From: Arthrobacter sp. MYb214
GTDB taxonomy: Bacteria; Actinomycetota; Actinomycetes; Actinomycetales; Micrococcaceae
Direction: 5' to 3'
NCBI RefSeq assembly: GCF_002979865.1
Contig: NZ_PCPZ01000005.1
Location: 206,382-270,381, forward strand
Length of the DNA: 64,000 bases
Below, piece after piece: positions 6,350 to 14,161 of the stretch. The translations under genes and the position numbers were made by a program. The stretch's first letter is position 1. The number at the start of each line of letters is the position of its first letter. Below the pieces are notes generated by a model. It was not told the DNA's origin and did no database searches. It worked only from the letters and a program-made list of their open reading frames with translations.

Positions 6350-7842
6350 GTTTCTTCACCGGTTTCGGGCGTGTCCAGCGGAAGCCGGACCTCGAAGACG
6401 GTATCTCCTGGCTGGGAGGTGACCGTGACGGTGCCCCCGTGGGCTTCGACGATGCTCTTGGCGATCGGCAGGCCCAGCCCGGTCGTGCCATCGGAGCCAG
6501 AACGCGCCTTGTCGGCGCGGGTGAAACGTTCGAAGACCCGAGGCAGGAATTCCGGGGCAATGCCCTCACCGGTGTCGTGAACCCGGATGATGGCTTCATC
6601 GGTGTCTTCGTCTTGGTCCACCGAAACGGTGACGGTGTTTCCGGCCGTCGTGTGCTTGCGGGCGTTGGCCAAGAGGTTGGTGATCACCCGGCGAAGCGAG
6701 GCCGAGTCGCCATTGACAATGGTCTGCGGCGCCTGGCAGTCGAACTCCCAATGGTGGTCGCTCGCGGTGAGCTTGAAGTCCTCGGTGATATCCGATGTCA
6801 GCGAGCACAGGTCAATTTCGCTGCGCTTGAACGCATTCTCCTCATCCAGCCGAGCCAGGAGCAGCAGATTCTCAACCAGTGAGCTCATTCGGCTGCTTTG
6901 CTGCAGAACGCGGTCCACCGAGCGCTGCCCGTCCGGGGAGAAATGCTCAGTGGCCGAGAGCAGCTCGGTGTAGCCGCGGATCGCCGAGAGCGGAGTGCGC
7001 AGTTCGTGCGAGGCATCGGCGACAAATTGGCGCATCTGGGCCTGGGACTTCTCGCGGGCGGTCAGTGCGGTGGAGACGTTGCTGATCATCGCGTTCAGCG
7101 CATTGCCGACATTGCCCACCTCGGTGCCGGGGACTGCATCTTGCGCCGGGACGCGCTGGGTCAGGTCCACCTTTCCTGAATCAAGCTCTTCGGCGGCAAC
7201 CGAAGCAGCCACGGTGGCCACGCGCTTCAGCGAGGCAAGCGAGCGGGAGATCAGCCACGAACCGGCCAGGCCCGCACCGGCGATCAGGATCAAGGCGATG
7301 AACAGCGTCAGCCAGGCCATGCCGCGCAACGCCAGATCGGTGCTGTGCAGGGGCAAACCGACAATCAGGATGCCGTTGGATCCAGAGTCCTTGACTGCGA
7401 CGAGGTAATAGTCGCCCACAGTCAGGTGGGCACGTACCGGCTTGAACTGCCCGCCGGCACGCAACGTGCTCAGCTCCAGATCCACCATCGGGATGGCATC
7501 TTCCTGGCTCAGCTGCTTCAGCACGCCGGTGCGTTCGTCCAGCACCCCGCCGTTGAAGACGTATTTGTCGACGAACCGCGCGGTCAGCGTGCCGGCGGAC
7601 TGGCCGGGGGCATCAAGCCGGGAGTTCACCGCTGGTGCACCCTGCGAATAATTCAGCGCGCGTTCGGTGGTGAGCCGCAGCTGGCTGTTGAGCTGGTCCA
7701 TCAAGGTCTGGCGCATGCCCGCGTTATAGAGCAGGCCGAGCAAGACAGATACGGCGGTGACCGAGGTCAGCAGGATGAGCAGCAGTTTGCGCTGCAGCGC
7801 GTGCGGCGAGCTCACCCTGGTATTCGGGGAAAAGAAACTCAT
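6331..7842 (-). CDS. Membrane sensor histidine kinase of a two-component system
   Basis: A 503-residue kinase paired with the response regulator upstream (4-bp ATGA overlap). TM helices lie at about 19-41 and 173-195 with a ~130-residue extracellular sensor between. They are followed by a HAMP-like linker, the DHp box with ASHELRTP (His near 278), and the ATPase domain with N box (TNLLANARKHT), G1 (DTGEGI) and G2 (GTTGLGLPIAKS). The C-terminal tail is short and acidic. The stimulus cannot be deduced; domain order matches the general actinobacterial OmpR/EnvZ-type kinases. Confidence 0.9.
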   Translation of the reverse strand: MSFFSPNTRVSSPHALQRKLLLILLTSVTAVSVLLGLLYNAGMRQTLMDQLNSQLRLTTERALNYSQGAPAVNSRLDAPGQSAGTLTARFVDKYVFNGGVLDERTGVLKQLSQEDAIPMVDLELSTLRAGGQFKPVRAHLTVGDYYLVAVKDSGSNGILIVGLPLHSTDLALRGMAWLTLFIALILIAGAGLAGSWLISRSLASLKRVATVAASVAAEELDSGKVDLTQRVPAQDAVPGTEVGNVGNALNAMISNVSTALTAREKSQAQMRQFVADASHELRTPLSAIRGYTELLSATEHFSPDGQRSVDRVLQQSSRMSSLVENLLLLARLDEENAFKRSEIDLCSLTSDITEDFKLTASDHHWEFDCQAPQTIVNGDSASLRRVITNLLANARKHTTAGNTVTVSVDQDEDTDEAIIRVHDTGEGIAPEFLPRVFERFTRADKARSGSDGTTGLGLPIAKSIVEAHGGTVTVTSQPGDTVFEVRLPLDTPETGEETPKAAV

Positions 7843-8579
7843 GCAGCCGGCTTCAGCACGTAGCCAACGCCACGCACGGTGTGGATCATCGGCTCTGCGT
7901 CAACGTCAATCTTCTTGCGCAGGTACGAGATGTACAGTTCGACGATGTTCGCCTGGCCGTCGAAATCGTAGTGCCAGACGTTGTCCAGGATCTGCGACTT
8001 GGATACCACGCGGCGGGCGTTGTTCATCAGGTAGCTGAGCAGGTCGAATTCGGTGGCGGTCAGCGAAATTTCGCGGCCTGCGCGGGATACGTCGTGCGAG
8101 TCCATGTTCAGCACCAGATCGCCGACCACCAATTCAGCGGAATCCGCAGTGGCCGCGCCTGAACGTTCCACGAGTCGGTGCAATCGGATCAGGACTTCTT
8201 CGAGGCTGAAGGGCTTGGCGACGTAGTCGTCTGCACCGGCCCCCAGGCCCTCGATACGGTCTTCAACCGCGTCCTTGGCAGTGAGGAAAAGTACGGGGAT
8301 TTCAGGGAAGTGGGTGCGCACCTTGCGCAGCACCTCGGGGCCGTCGAACCCAGGCAGCATCCAGTCGAGAACCAGTACGTCCGGCGCCAGGGAGCGAGCG
8401 GTGGCTACTGCTTCGGGCCCATCGTGGGCCATCGTGGCTTCCCAGCCGAGCATGCGGGTTCCCATGGCGACCAATTCCGCCAATGAAGGTTCATCATCGA
8501 CCACGAGAACTTTGATTGCCGTGCCATCAGGGTGAGTCAGCCGGGGCAATTGCGAAGGGGAGAATCGTGATTCATTCAT
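7839..8579 (-). CDS. OmpR-family response regulator
   Basis: A 246-residue regulator with an N-terminal extension of about 20 residues, a receiver domain with acidic pair DDE near 28-30, phospho-acceptor Asp72 (LVLDWMLPG) and Lys in FLTAKD, then a winged-helix DNA-binding domain (ISLTATEFDLLSYLM...ELYISYLRKKID...VRGVGYVLK). It is the first gene of the operon with the kinase. Its own upstream region is a 600-bp AT-rich intergenic stretch. Confidence 0.93.
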   Translation of the reverse strand: MNESRFSPSQLPRLTHPDGTAIKVLVVDDEPSLAELVAMGTRMLGWEATMAHDGPEAVATARSLAPDVLVLDWMLPGFDGPEVLRKVRTHFPEIPVLFLTAKDAVEDRIEGLGAGADDYVAKPFSLEEVLIRLHRLVERSGAATADSAELVVGDLVLNMDSHDVSRAGREISLTATEFDLLSYLMNNARRVVSKSQILDNVWHYDFDGQANIVELYISYLRKKIDVDAEPMIHTVRGVGYVLKPAA

Positions 8580-9193
8580 GTTAATCAGCTTGTCCTATTG
8601 CCATGGGCCGAGAATATGTTTTTGCTGTGTGCCAGCTATGACTATAAGTCGATTTTATGCGGGGAAAACCCGAACCGATAGTGGTTAATTTGGTCAACCC
8701 CTAAGAACGACGAATGATTGAAGCGTGGACGGACCATAGTGATGAATGAATATTCAGGCCTATGAATGGACCGAACATAATGACGAAGTTCTATTGATAT
8801 GTTGACCATATTGTTTAGTTAAGCGCTTAGGTAGCCTAGAATTGTCTAAAGTGTTGTGCGTCACGTTTGGAAACATTTGTCTCACTATGTGGACGCAGGT
8901 GTTCATTGTTACTTGCAAGTTGCCAATGTTACGAGGAAACTAGAGGTGTGAGTACGGCGCAGGACGGTAAAAGCACCTCGGATTCCAACATCGAGTTGCC
9001 CAAGATCGTCCTCAACGAATGCTCGGCGTCCATGGCCTCCAAGCCGAATTATGAGTGATTTGTAATCCGATTTTGGGAGTTATTGACGGGAAACCCAACT
9101 GCTGAACGTGGACGAAGGCCGCGAACAGCGCAAGCAAAACCCGAAGCATGAGCGCCAAACCACTTGGCCTTCGCACTAAAAGAGGAAAAGATT
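8580..9193. other. AT-rich divergent intergenic region with a possible 36-residue ORF
   Basis: This separates the two-component operon from the winged-helix gene. It is clearly more AT-rich than the surroundings between 8590 and 8870 and carries loose repeats of the type GGACCATAGTGATGAATGAA / GGACCGAACATAATGACG near 8732-8790. Promoters for both flanking units must lie here, but no -35/-10 pair stands out. The only reading frame with a ribosome-binding site is at 8948-9058. Confidence 0.4.
8948..9058 (+). CDS. Possible 36-residue small protein
   Basis: GTG 8948 is preceded by GAGGAAAC at 8932-8939 and opens a 36-codon frame (VSTAQDGKSTSDSNIELPKI then VLNECSASMASKPNYE). It has one Cys and no hydrophobic stretch. 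A short precursor peptide or leader ORF for the winged-helix gene is possible; no modifying enzymes are nearby. Low confidence. Confidence 0.25.
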   Translation: MSTAQDGKSTSDSNIELPKIVLNECSASMASKPNYE

Positions 9194-9979
9194 ATGTCGG
9201 CTGGTTCCGGATACGTCCACGTTTCAATTCGCAATGCGCAGAACCGCGCAGCAGCTGCACAGCGTTCAGCTTCTGGCAGCTATGCACCAGCGGGTTACCG
9301 TCCGCTGCGCGCGGTTTCCAATGTTCATGAAACACGTGATGCATCGCATCAGCCGGCTAGCACTCCAGTGCAGTCAACAGGCCAGCCAAGCGCCGACACC
9401 TCCGCACGCGGCTTCGTGCTCTACGTGGGCCTGGATGAAACTGCCGCCCAGGCGCAGGGCACCTCGCTGGGCAAGCTGGCCACCCAGGTCCGCGCCTTCC
9501 TGGCCACCTTGTCGCCGCAAGCGCAGACCCATGCCGCCGTGGCACTGGCTCCAACTAGCGCCCAGGGTGAGCCCATCGATGTAGTTCGCCAGGCTTTGGG
9601 CGATCCGACGATTTCCCGCCGGCCACGCGCTGAAGCCCGTCCATCCACCCCGCGCCCATCTGGCGTGCTGATCGACCTCTCGCGCCGCGAAGTCTACCTG
9701 GATGGCGAAACCCTGAACCTGACCTTCAAGGAATTCGAGCTGCTGAACTTCCTCGTGGAAAACGGCACCCGCACCGTAGGCCGCGAAGAGCTGCTGGAAA
9801 ACCTGTGGCGCAATGCCGAAGAAGTCCCTAACGAACGCACCATCGACGTGCATATCCGTCGTCTGCGTTCCAAGCTGGGACGCCTGGCCAATACCGTGCG
9901 CACCGTACGTGGCCAGGGCTACCGCTTCTACGAGCACCCAGAAGTTGTTGTCTGGGCAGCTCCGGAATACTCCATCTAG
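9194..9979 (+). CDS. Winged-helix transcriptional regulator without receiver domain
   Basis: A 261-residue protein from ATG 9194, with AGAGGAAAAG just upstream. Residues 1-70 are low-complexity (Ala, Ser, Gln, Pro). Residues about 75-125 form a small alpha/beta region that is not a receiver (no Asp phospho-acceptor). From about 155 on is an OmpR/PhoB-type winged helix (VYLDGETLNLTFKEFELLNF, NERTIDVHIRRLRSKLG, VRTVRGQGYRFY). It therefore probably acts without phosphorylation, as seen for actinobacterial orphan winged-helix proteins. It is a single gene ended by a strong terminator. Confidence 0.85.
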   Translation: MSAGSGYVHVSIRNAQNRAAAAQRSASGSYAPAGYRPLRAVSNVHETRDASHQPASTPVQSTGQPSADTSARGFVLYVGLDETAAQAQGTSLGKLATQVRAFLATLSPQAQTHAAVALAPTSAQGEPIDVVRQALGDPTISRRPRAEARPSTPRPSGVLIDLSRREVYLDGETLNLTFKEFELLNFLVENGTRTVGREELLENLWRNAEEVPNERTIDVHIRRLRSKLGRLANTVRTVRGQGYRFYEHPEVVVWAAPEYSI

Positions 9980-9990
9980 CATCAGCTGGC

Positions 9991-10032
9991 AGCAGTGGCG
10001 GGCAAACCGGGTTCGGTTTGCCCGCCACTGCT
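9991..10032. terminator. Strong hairpin terminator after the winged-helix gene
   Basis: AGCAGTGGCGGGCAAACC and GGTTTGCCCGCCACTGCT form a perfect 18-bp stem with a 6-nt loop. Confidence 0.8.
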
Positions 10033-10048
10033 GTCTTAAGCTGGAACA

Positions 10049-10576
10049 ATGAACACCATGCATTCCCGCAAGCTCATGCTGATGCGCCACGCCAAAGCCG
10101 ACTACCCGCTGGGCGTCGCGGATCACGACCGGCCGCTGGCGGCCCGCGGGCACCGCGAAGCCCCGGCCGCCGGAGCCTGGCTTGTGGAGAATGGCCTGAT
10201 ACCGGACTACATCATCTGCTCCGACGCGCTGCGTGCGCGCTCCACCTGCGCCTGGGTGCTTTCCGAACTCGGCGAGAAGGGCCCGACCCCCTATGTCGAT
10301 TCGCGCATTTTCACCGCAGGAGTCTCGCAGCTGTGCTCCATCATCAATGAAGTTCCCGATACGGTCAGCAACCTGCTGGTGATCGGGCACCAGCCGGTGC
10401 TCCAGGAATTGGCGCTGCGCTTGGCGGCAATGGACTCGGATGAAGAAGCCGTTTACGAGCTGGCGATGAACTATCCGACCCTGGGAACCACGGTGCTGGA
10501 AACCAAGCATCCGTACTCGCACCTGGATGCCCGTGATGCGCGCGTCACGCATTTCACCGCACCGCGGCCCGCATGA
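10049..10576 (+). CDS. SixA-type histidine phosphatase
   Basis: A 175-residue protein of the histidine phosphatase superfamily, SixA branch. It has the RHAK motif with catalytic His14, a conserved arginine in ALRARST, and the second catalytic His in VIGHQPVL near 113. SixA in E. coli removes phosphate from phosphohistidine; the actinobacterial substrate is not known. Start ATG 10049; a second ATG four codons on is an alternative. It stands alone between two non-coding gaps. Confidence 0.88.
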   Translation: MNTMHSRKLMLMRHAKADYPLGVADHDRPLAARGHREAPAAGAWLVENGLIPDYIICSDALRARSTCAWVLSELGEKGPTPYVDSRIFTAGVSQLCSIINEVPDTVSNLLVIGHQPVLQELALRLAAMDSDEEAVYELAMNYPTLGTTVLETKHPYSHLDARDARVTHFTAPRPA

Positions 10577-10803
10577 GAGAAGTCTCATCAAGTTTTTTCT
10601 AATGCACTAGTCAGCCTGTAAATAAGCGGTGATCTGCCTTTATGAGAAGCAGATGATAGGCCTCTCATCGAATACACCTCGCCGCCTCATGAACCGTTCA
10701 CTTTCAGTTAACCATTGCTCGTTTCACTGGGAATCGTTGGCAGCACGGCCAGCACCGGCAAACCGCAACGGCGGGCCGGAAACACTGAAAGAGGAATAGG
10801 CAG

Positions 10804-11931
10804 ATGGCCATCATCGCAGAATCACTTCCAACGCAGACCCCCGCAGCGCGCAATGAAGTGCAGCAGCAGATCGATGCACAGCGCGCCCGCACCATCCGCG
10901 CTGCCTACACCACCCGCTTCGTTGCAGCCGAGCTGCAGCGCAATCCGCAGGATTTCGAGATCGTGCGCCGCGCAAACATGGTGCCGCGTGCTGGTGACGT
11001 CGTCATCGCGGCTGTGACCGAGCTAGGCAAGCACACGCGCCTGCAGTCCCCGGTTTCCCGACGCCAGCTGATATTCGTCGGACAGGAAATCATGGTCGCC
11101 TACGGCCACCGCTACGCACCAGACCAGTTCCTGGCCCATGTGCCGGATAACCTGGGTCCATGCCAGCTGGTTGCAGGCGGCGGTGTCGCCAGCGAAGTCA
11201 TCGAACAGCACGCCTCGATCGATATGGCGACACAGCTGCAGCCCGCAGGCCTGCTGATGCGCCACGGCAAGGTCGTGAACCTGGTGGACTTCGCTCCACT
11301 GGGCATCGAGAACGCATCGCCGCGCGCAGCGCAGGTTGCCGCGCCGCGCCCGCCGGTGATCGCAGTGCTGGGCACCTCGATGAACTCCGGCAAGTCCACC
11401 ACCCTGGGATGCCTGGTCAACGGACTGGTCAACTCCGGCATGGAAGTTGCCGCAGGCAAGGCCACCGGCACGGGTGCCGGCAATGATCCGAACCTGTTCA
11501 CCGATGCCGGCGCCTTCAGCGTCTGCGACTTCACCGACTTCGGCTTCCCAACCACCTACCGCTTGGACTACGAAACCGTGCGCGACCTGCTGGTGGCGAT
11601 GATCCGCGAGCAAAGCGCCACCGGCGCAGACGCAGTGGTCATCGAGATCGCCGACGGGCTGTTCCAGGGCGAAACTTCCCGCTTGCTGCGCGACCCGATT
11701 TTCGCCGAGCATGTAGACCGCGTGCTGTTCAGCGCCCAGGACGCTTTGGGTGCCCAGGCCGGAGAGCGGATCCTGCGCGAAGCAGGCCTGGATGTTGCCG
11801 CGGTTTCCGGGGTGCTCACGGCCTCCCCGCTGGCCGCGATGGAAGCCCAGGCGCAGCTGTCCACCCCGGTCATCGGGACCTTCGACCTGTGCCAGGCAGA
11901 GGTTGCCGCCGCCCTGCTGCCAACCCGCTAG
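10804..11931 (+). CDS. P-loop NTPase of unknown function (MobB/dethiobiotin-synthetase-like)
   Basis: A 375-residue protein preceded by AAAGAGGAATAGGCAG. The N-terminal ~180 residues form a domain without a family I recognise. At about 195-208 is a clear Walker A, GTSMNSGKST, followed by features of a SIMIBI-type NTPase (KATGTGAGNDPNLFTDAGA; ADAVVIEIADGLFQGE, where the acidic residues could be Walker B/metal ligands). It resembles DUF1611-like proteins by memory. It is coupled to the next gene: stop at 11931, GGAG as ribosome-binding site, ATG at 11940. The tight pairing suggests joint function, possibly coupling nucleotide binding to the transporter. Confidence 0.7.
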   Translation: MAIIAESLPTQTPAARNEVQQQIDAQRARTIRAAYTTRFVAAELQRNPQDFEIVRRANMVPRAGDVVIAAVTELGKHTRLQSPVSRRQLIFVGQEIMVAYGHRYAPDQFLAHVPDNLGPCQLVAGGGVASEVIEQHASIDMATQLQPAGLLMRHGKVVNLVDFAPLGIENASPRAAQVAAPRPPVIAVLGTSMNSGKSTTLGCLVNGLVNSGMEVAAGKATGTGAGNDPNLFTDAGAFSVCDFTDFGFPTTYRLDYETVRDLLVAMIREQSATGADAVVIEIADGLFQGETSRLLRDPIFAEHVDRVLFSAQDALGAQAGERILREAGLDVAAVSGVLTASPLAAMEAQAQLSTPVIGTFDLCQAEVAAALLPTR

Positions 11932-11939
11932 GAGCCAAG

Positions 11940-13553
11940 ATGCTGGACCAGAAGATCGCCGTTGAGCAGCCGGCGCAGCCTGGGCGCCTGCCGGCGCTGG
12001 TAGCGCCGGGGCGGCGGATGCTGCTGGCCGGATTGCTCAGCCTGGGCATTCTCGCCGGCTTGCTCTCGATTGCCATCGGCTGGCTGATCGGACAGCTTTC
12101 GGCCCGCATCAGCTGGGCAGCTCTTGGCGCGGTCCTGGGCTTGGTGGGATGCTTCTTCCTGGCCAAGTACGCTGAACGGGTGCTGGCCGAGAAGCTCGGC
12201 CAGCATTATGTGGCCCAGCTTCGCCGCGGGCTGGTCACGCACGCTTTGCGCAGTGCACGCGGTCCGTCCATGGGCATCACCATCGCCCGTTCCACCAACG
12301 ACCTGTCCTCGATCCGCAACTGGATTGTGCAGGGCATGGTCCCGCTGGTCGCCGGTTTGCCATTGCTGATTGTCAGCGGTGCGGGCCTGTGGTTCCTGCA
12401 TCCGCTCCTGGCCCTGAGCTTGGCCGCGACCCTGGTGCTCGAGGGCGTCCTGCTGGCGGCCTTGGCCGGGGGTACTTTCCTGAGCGCCAGGACCTTGCGC
12501 CGGCACCGTGGGAGCCTGGCCTCGCGCATTGCCGATACCGTCGCGGCGCGGACAGCTATTGCGGCCGGCGGCGGCGTGGAACGTGAAGTGCAAAGGGTGC
12601 AGGACTCCTCGCAGAAGGTGATCGATGCTTCGGTGCATCGCGCCCGGTTCGCCGCCGCCCTGCGTGGCGGGGCGCTGGCCATTCCGCTGCTGGGTACCGC
12701 GCTGGTTGTGGCGGCGGCCTCGATGGCGCAGCTTCCGCCAGCCGCCGTGGCGACCGCCCTGACGCTGATGGGAATTTGCGCAGGAACCCTGGGCGAGTGG
12801 GGCCGCGTGGTGGAGTACCGGCAGAATTACAAGGCGGGCCGGCGAATCATCGCGCCGCTGCTGGCCGAGCAGGAACGCTGGCGGGCCCGCGAAGAATCTT
12901 CGGCAAGCACCCGCGATGCCAAGGAGCTGATGCTCCAGCCTTCCTCGGTGCGCATCCAGGTGCCCGCAGGGATTGCCGACCAGTTTTCCACCCTGCGGGC
13001 ACAGCCCGGGGAGCGAATTGCGCTGCGTGGAAGCCAGGGCCAATGCGCGGCGCTGCTTTCGGCCATTGCTACCGGCGCCCTGGTGCACGGCGCCGACCCG
13101 CAGGCCGGGGTGTGGATCGCCGAGGGGCGCAGCGAGGATCTGCCTGCTGCCGGCCGCCGCAAGCTCGTGGGCTCCGCGTTGGAATCCATGGTTCCCGAGC
13201 GCGGAAGCGTCGCCCGTGCGCTGCGGTATCGCCATCCGGGCGCTTCGCTGCGCAAGGCCGTGGCGCTGGCTGAAACCTGCGGTTTGAAGATGGCCGATTT
13301 GCCCGGTGGAGCGGAAGCCCGCTTGCGCCGGGGCGGCGAACCGCTTAGTTCCGGGCAGCAAGCATCGTTGCTGGTGGCACGGGCGCTGTTGCGCGAACCG
13401 CCCTTGCTGGTGGTCGATTCGCTGCTGACCCGCTTGCCCGATGGAGCCTACGGCGACGTGGCCGAACTGCTCAACGGCTATCCCGGGGTGCTGCTCTTCA
13501 GCGCCGGACTGCCTGGCATCAGGGAAACCGCCAGCTGGGACGCGCAGGCCTAG
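11940..13553 (+). CDS. ABC exporter-like protein with degenerate ATPase domain
   Basis: A 537-residue protein. Residues about 25-300 contain several hydrophobic segments in a type I exporter layout (LLAGLLSLGILAGLLSIAIG, LPLLIVSGAGLWFL, GALAIPLLGTALVVAAAS). The C-terminal ~200 residues align with an ABC ATPase: LSSGQ signature and Walker B-like LLVVDS are recognisable. The Walker A position reads LRGSQGQCAALL, with no Lys-Ser/Thr, and the catalytic Glu after Walker B is Ser. ATP hydrolysis by this copy is therefore unlikely. ATG 11940 follows GGAG 6 nt upstream. Its 3' end overlaps the convergent tetR gene by 4 bp. Confidence 0.8.
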   Translation: MLDQKIAVEQPAQPGRLPALVAPGRRMLLAGLLSLGILAGLLSIAIGWLIGQLSARISWAALGAVLGLVGCFFLAKYAERVLAEKLGQHYVAQLRRGLVTHALRSARGPSMGITIARSTNDLSSIRNWIVQGMVPLVAGLPLLIVSGAGLWFLHPLLALSLAATLVLEGVLLAALAGGTFLSARTLRRHRGSLASRIADTVAARTAIAAGGGVEREVQRVQDSSQKVIDASVHRARFAAALRGGALAIPLLGTALVVAAASMAQLPPAAVATALTLMGICAGTLGEWGRVVEYRQNYKAGRRIIAPLLAEQERWRAREESSASTRDAKELMLQPSSVRIQVPAGIADQFSTLRAQPGERIALRGSQGQCAALLSAIATGALVHGADPQAGVWIAEGRSEDLPAAGRRKLVGSALESMVPERGSVARALRYRHPGASLRKAVALAETCGLKMADLPGGAEARLRRGGEPLSSGQQASLLVARALLREPPLLVVDSLLTRLPDGAYGDVAELLNGYPGVLLFSAGLPGIRETASWDAQA

Positions 13554-14161
13554 GAGACGGCCGCCGGACGGGTAGCGCGAAGCCCATCCACGGTGAGCAG
13601 CACGGCGCGCACCGTTTGCCCGCGATCCAGGCCGGTCTGCCCCGAGGCGCGCATCCGGGCGGTAAACAAGGCGGCACCGAAAATACTGGTGGCTACCGAG
13701 AGCTTCTGGTCGGGCTCGAGCACGACCAGGCGTTCGAGCACCTCGATGATCAGCCCGGTCACCTGCGTGTGCAGCGGGGTGCTGGCGAACGCAGTGGCGG
13801 TGTCCGCGCTCAGCTGCTCCTGCATCCACAGATGGGCAAAGGAGGGGTAGCTGGCGACGAAGTCCATGGAGAATTCCACCATCTGCCTCAGCGCAAGGTA
13901 GGGGTCTTCCCCGGAGGCCGCACGTGCCAGTTCGCCCATGAGCTTGTGCGCGCCGTAGCTGAGGATCTGGCTGACCAGCTCGTCTTTGGAACCGAAATTG
14001 TAGTAGACCGTGCCCTTGGAAACGCCGGCCGCGGCCGCGATCTCGTCCACCGAGACGGACTCGGGGGAGCGCGAACCGAGCAGCTGCATGGCCGCTTCGA
14101 AGAGCTTCTCCTTCGAATCCGTGGCCCGCACACGGCGGCGTTGGCCCGTTGGCGTTGTCAT
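13550..14161 (-). CDS. TetR-family repressor of the YhgE operon
   Basis: A 203-residue protein with an N-terminal helix-turn-helix of TetR type (KEKLFEAAMQLL, VDEIAAAAGVSKGTVYYNFG) and a variable ligand-binding half. It is the last gene of a three-gene minus-strand operon (16492 ABC-like, 14158 YhgE/Pip) with 4-bp overlaps. The perfect palindrome at 17284-17313 upstream of the operon is its likely operator, implying autoregulation. Confidence 0.9.
   Translation of the reverse strand: MTTPTGQRRRVRATDSKEKLFEAAMQLLGSRSPESVSVDEIAAAAGVSKGTVYYNFGSKDELVSQILSYGAHKLMGELARAASGEDPYLALRQMVEFSMDFVASYPSFAHLWMQEQLSADTATAFASTPLHTQVTGLIIEVLERLVVLEPDQKLSVATSIFGAALFTARMRASGQTGLDRGQTVRAVLLTVDGLRATRPAAVS

Noticed and set aside
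10573..10667. ATGAGA-N4-TCTCAT and ATGAGA-N15-TCTCAT inverted repeats after the SixA gene
   Set aside because: Six-bp arms are short; the first could be a weak terminator (followed by a T run) but the evidence is too thin to annotate.
11928..13829. Long open frame antisense to the degenerate ABC exporter gene
   Set aside because: It is an artefact of GC-rich third codon positions; no domain, no ribosome-binding site, and the plus strand encodes a clear ABC protein.
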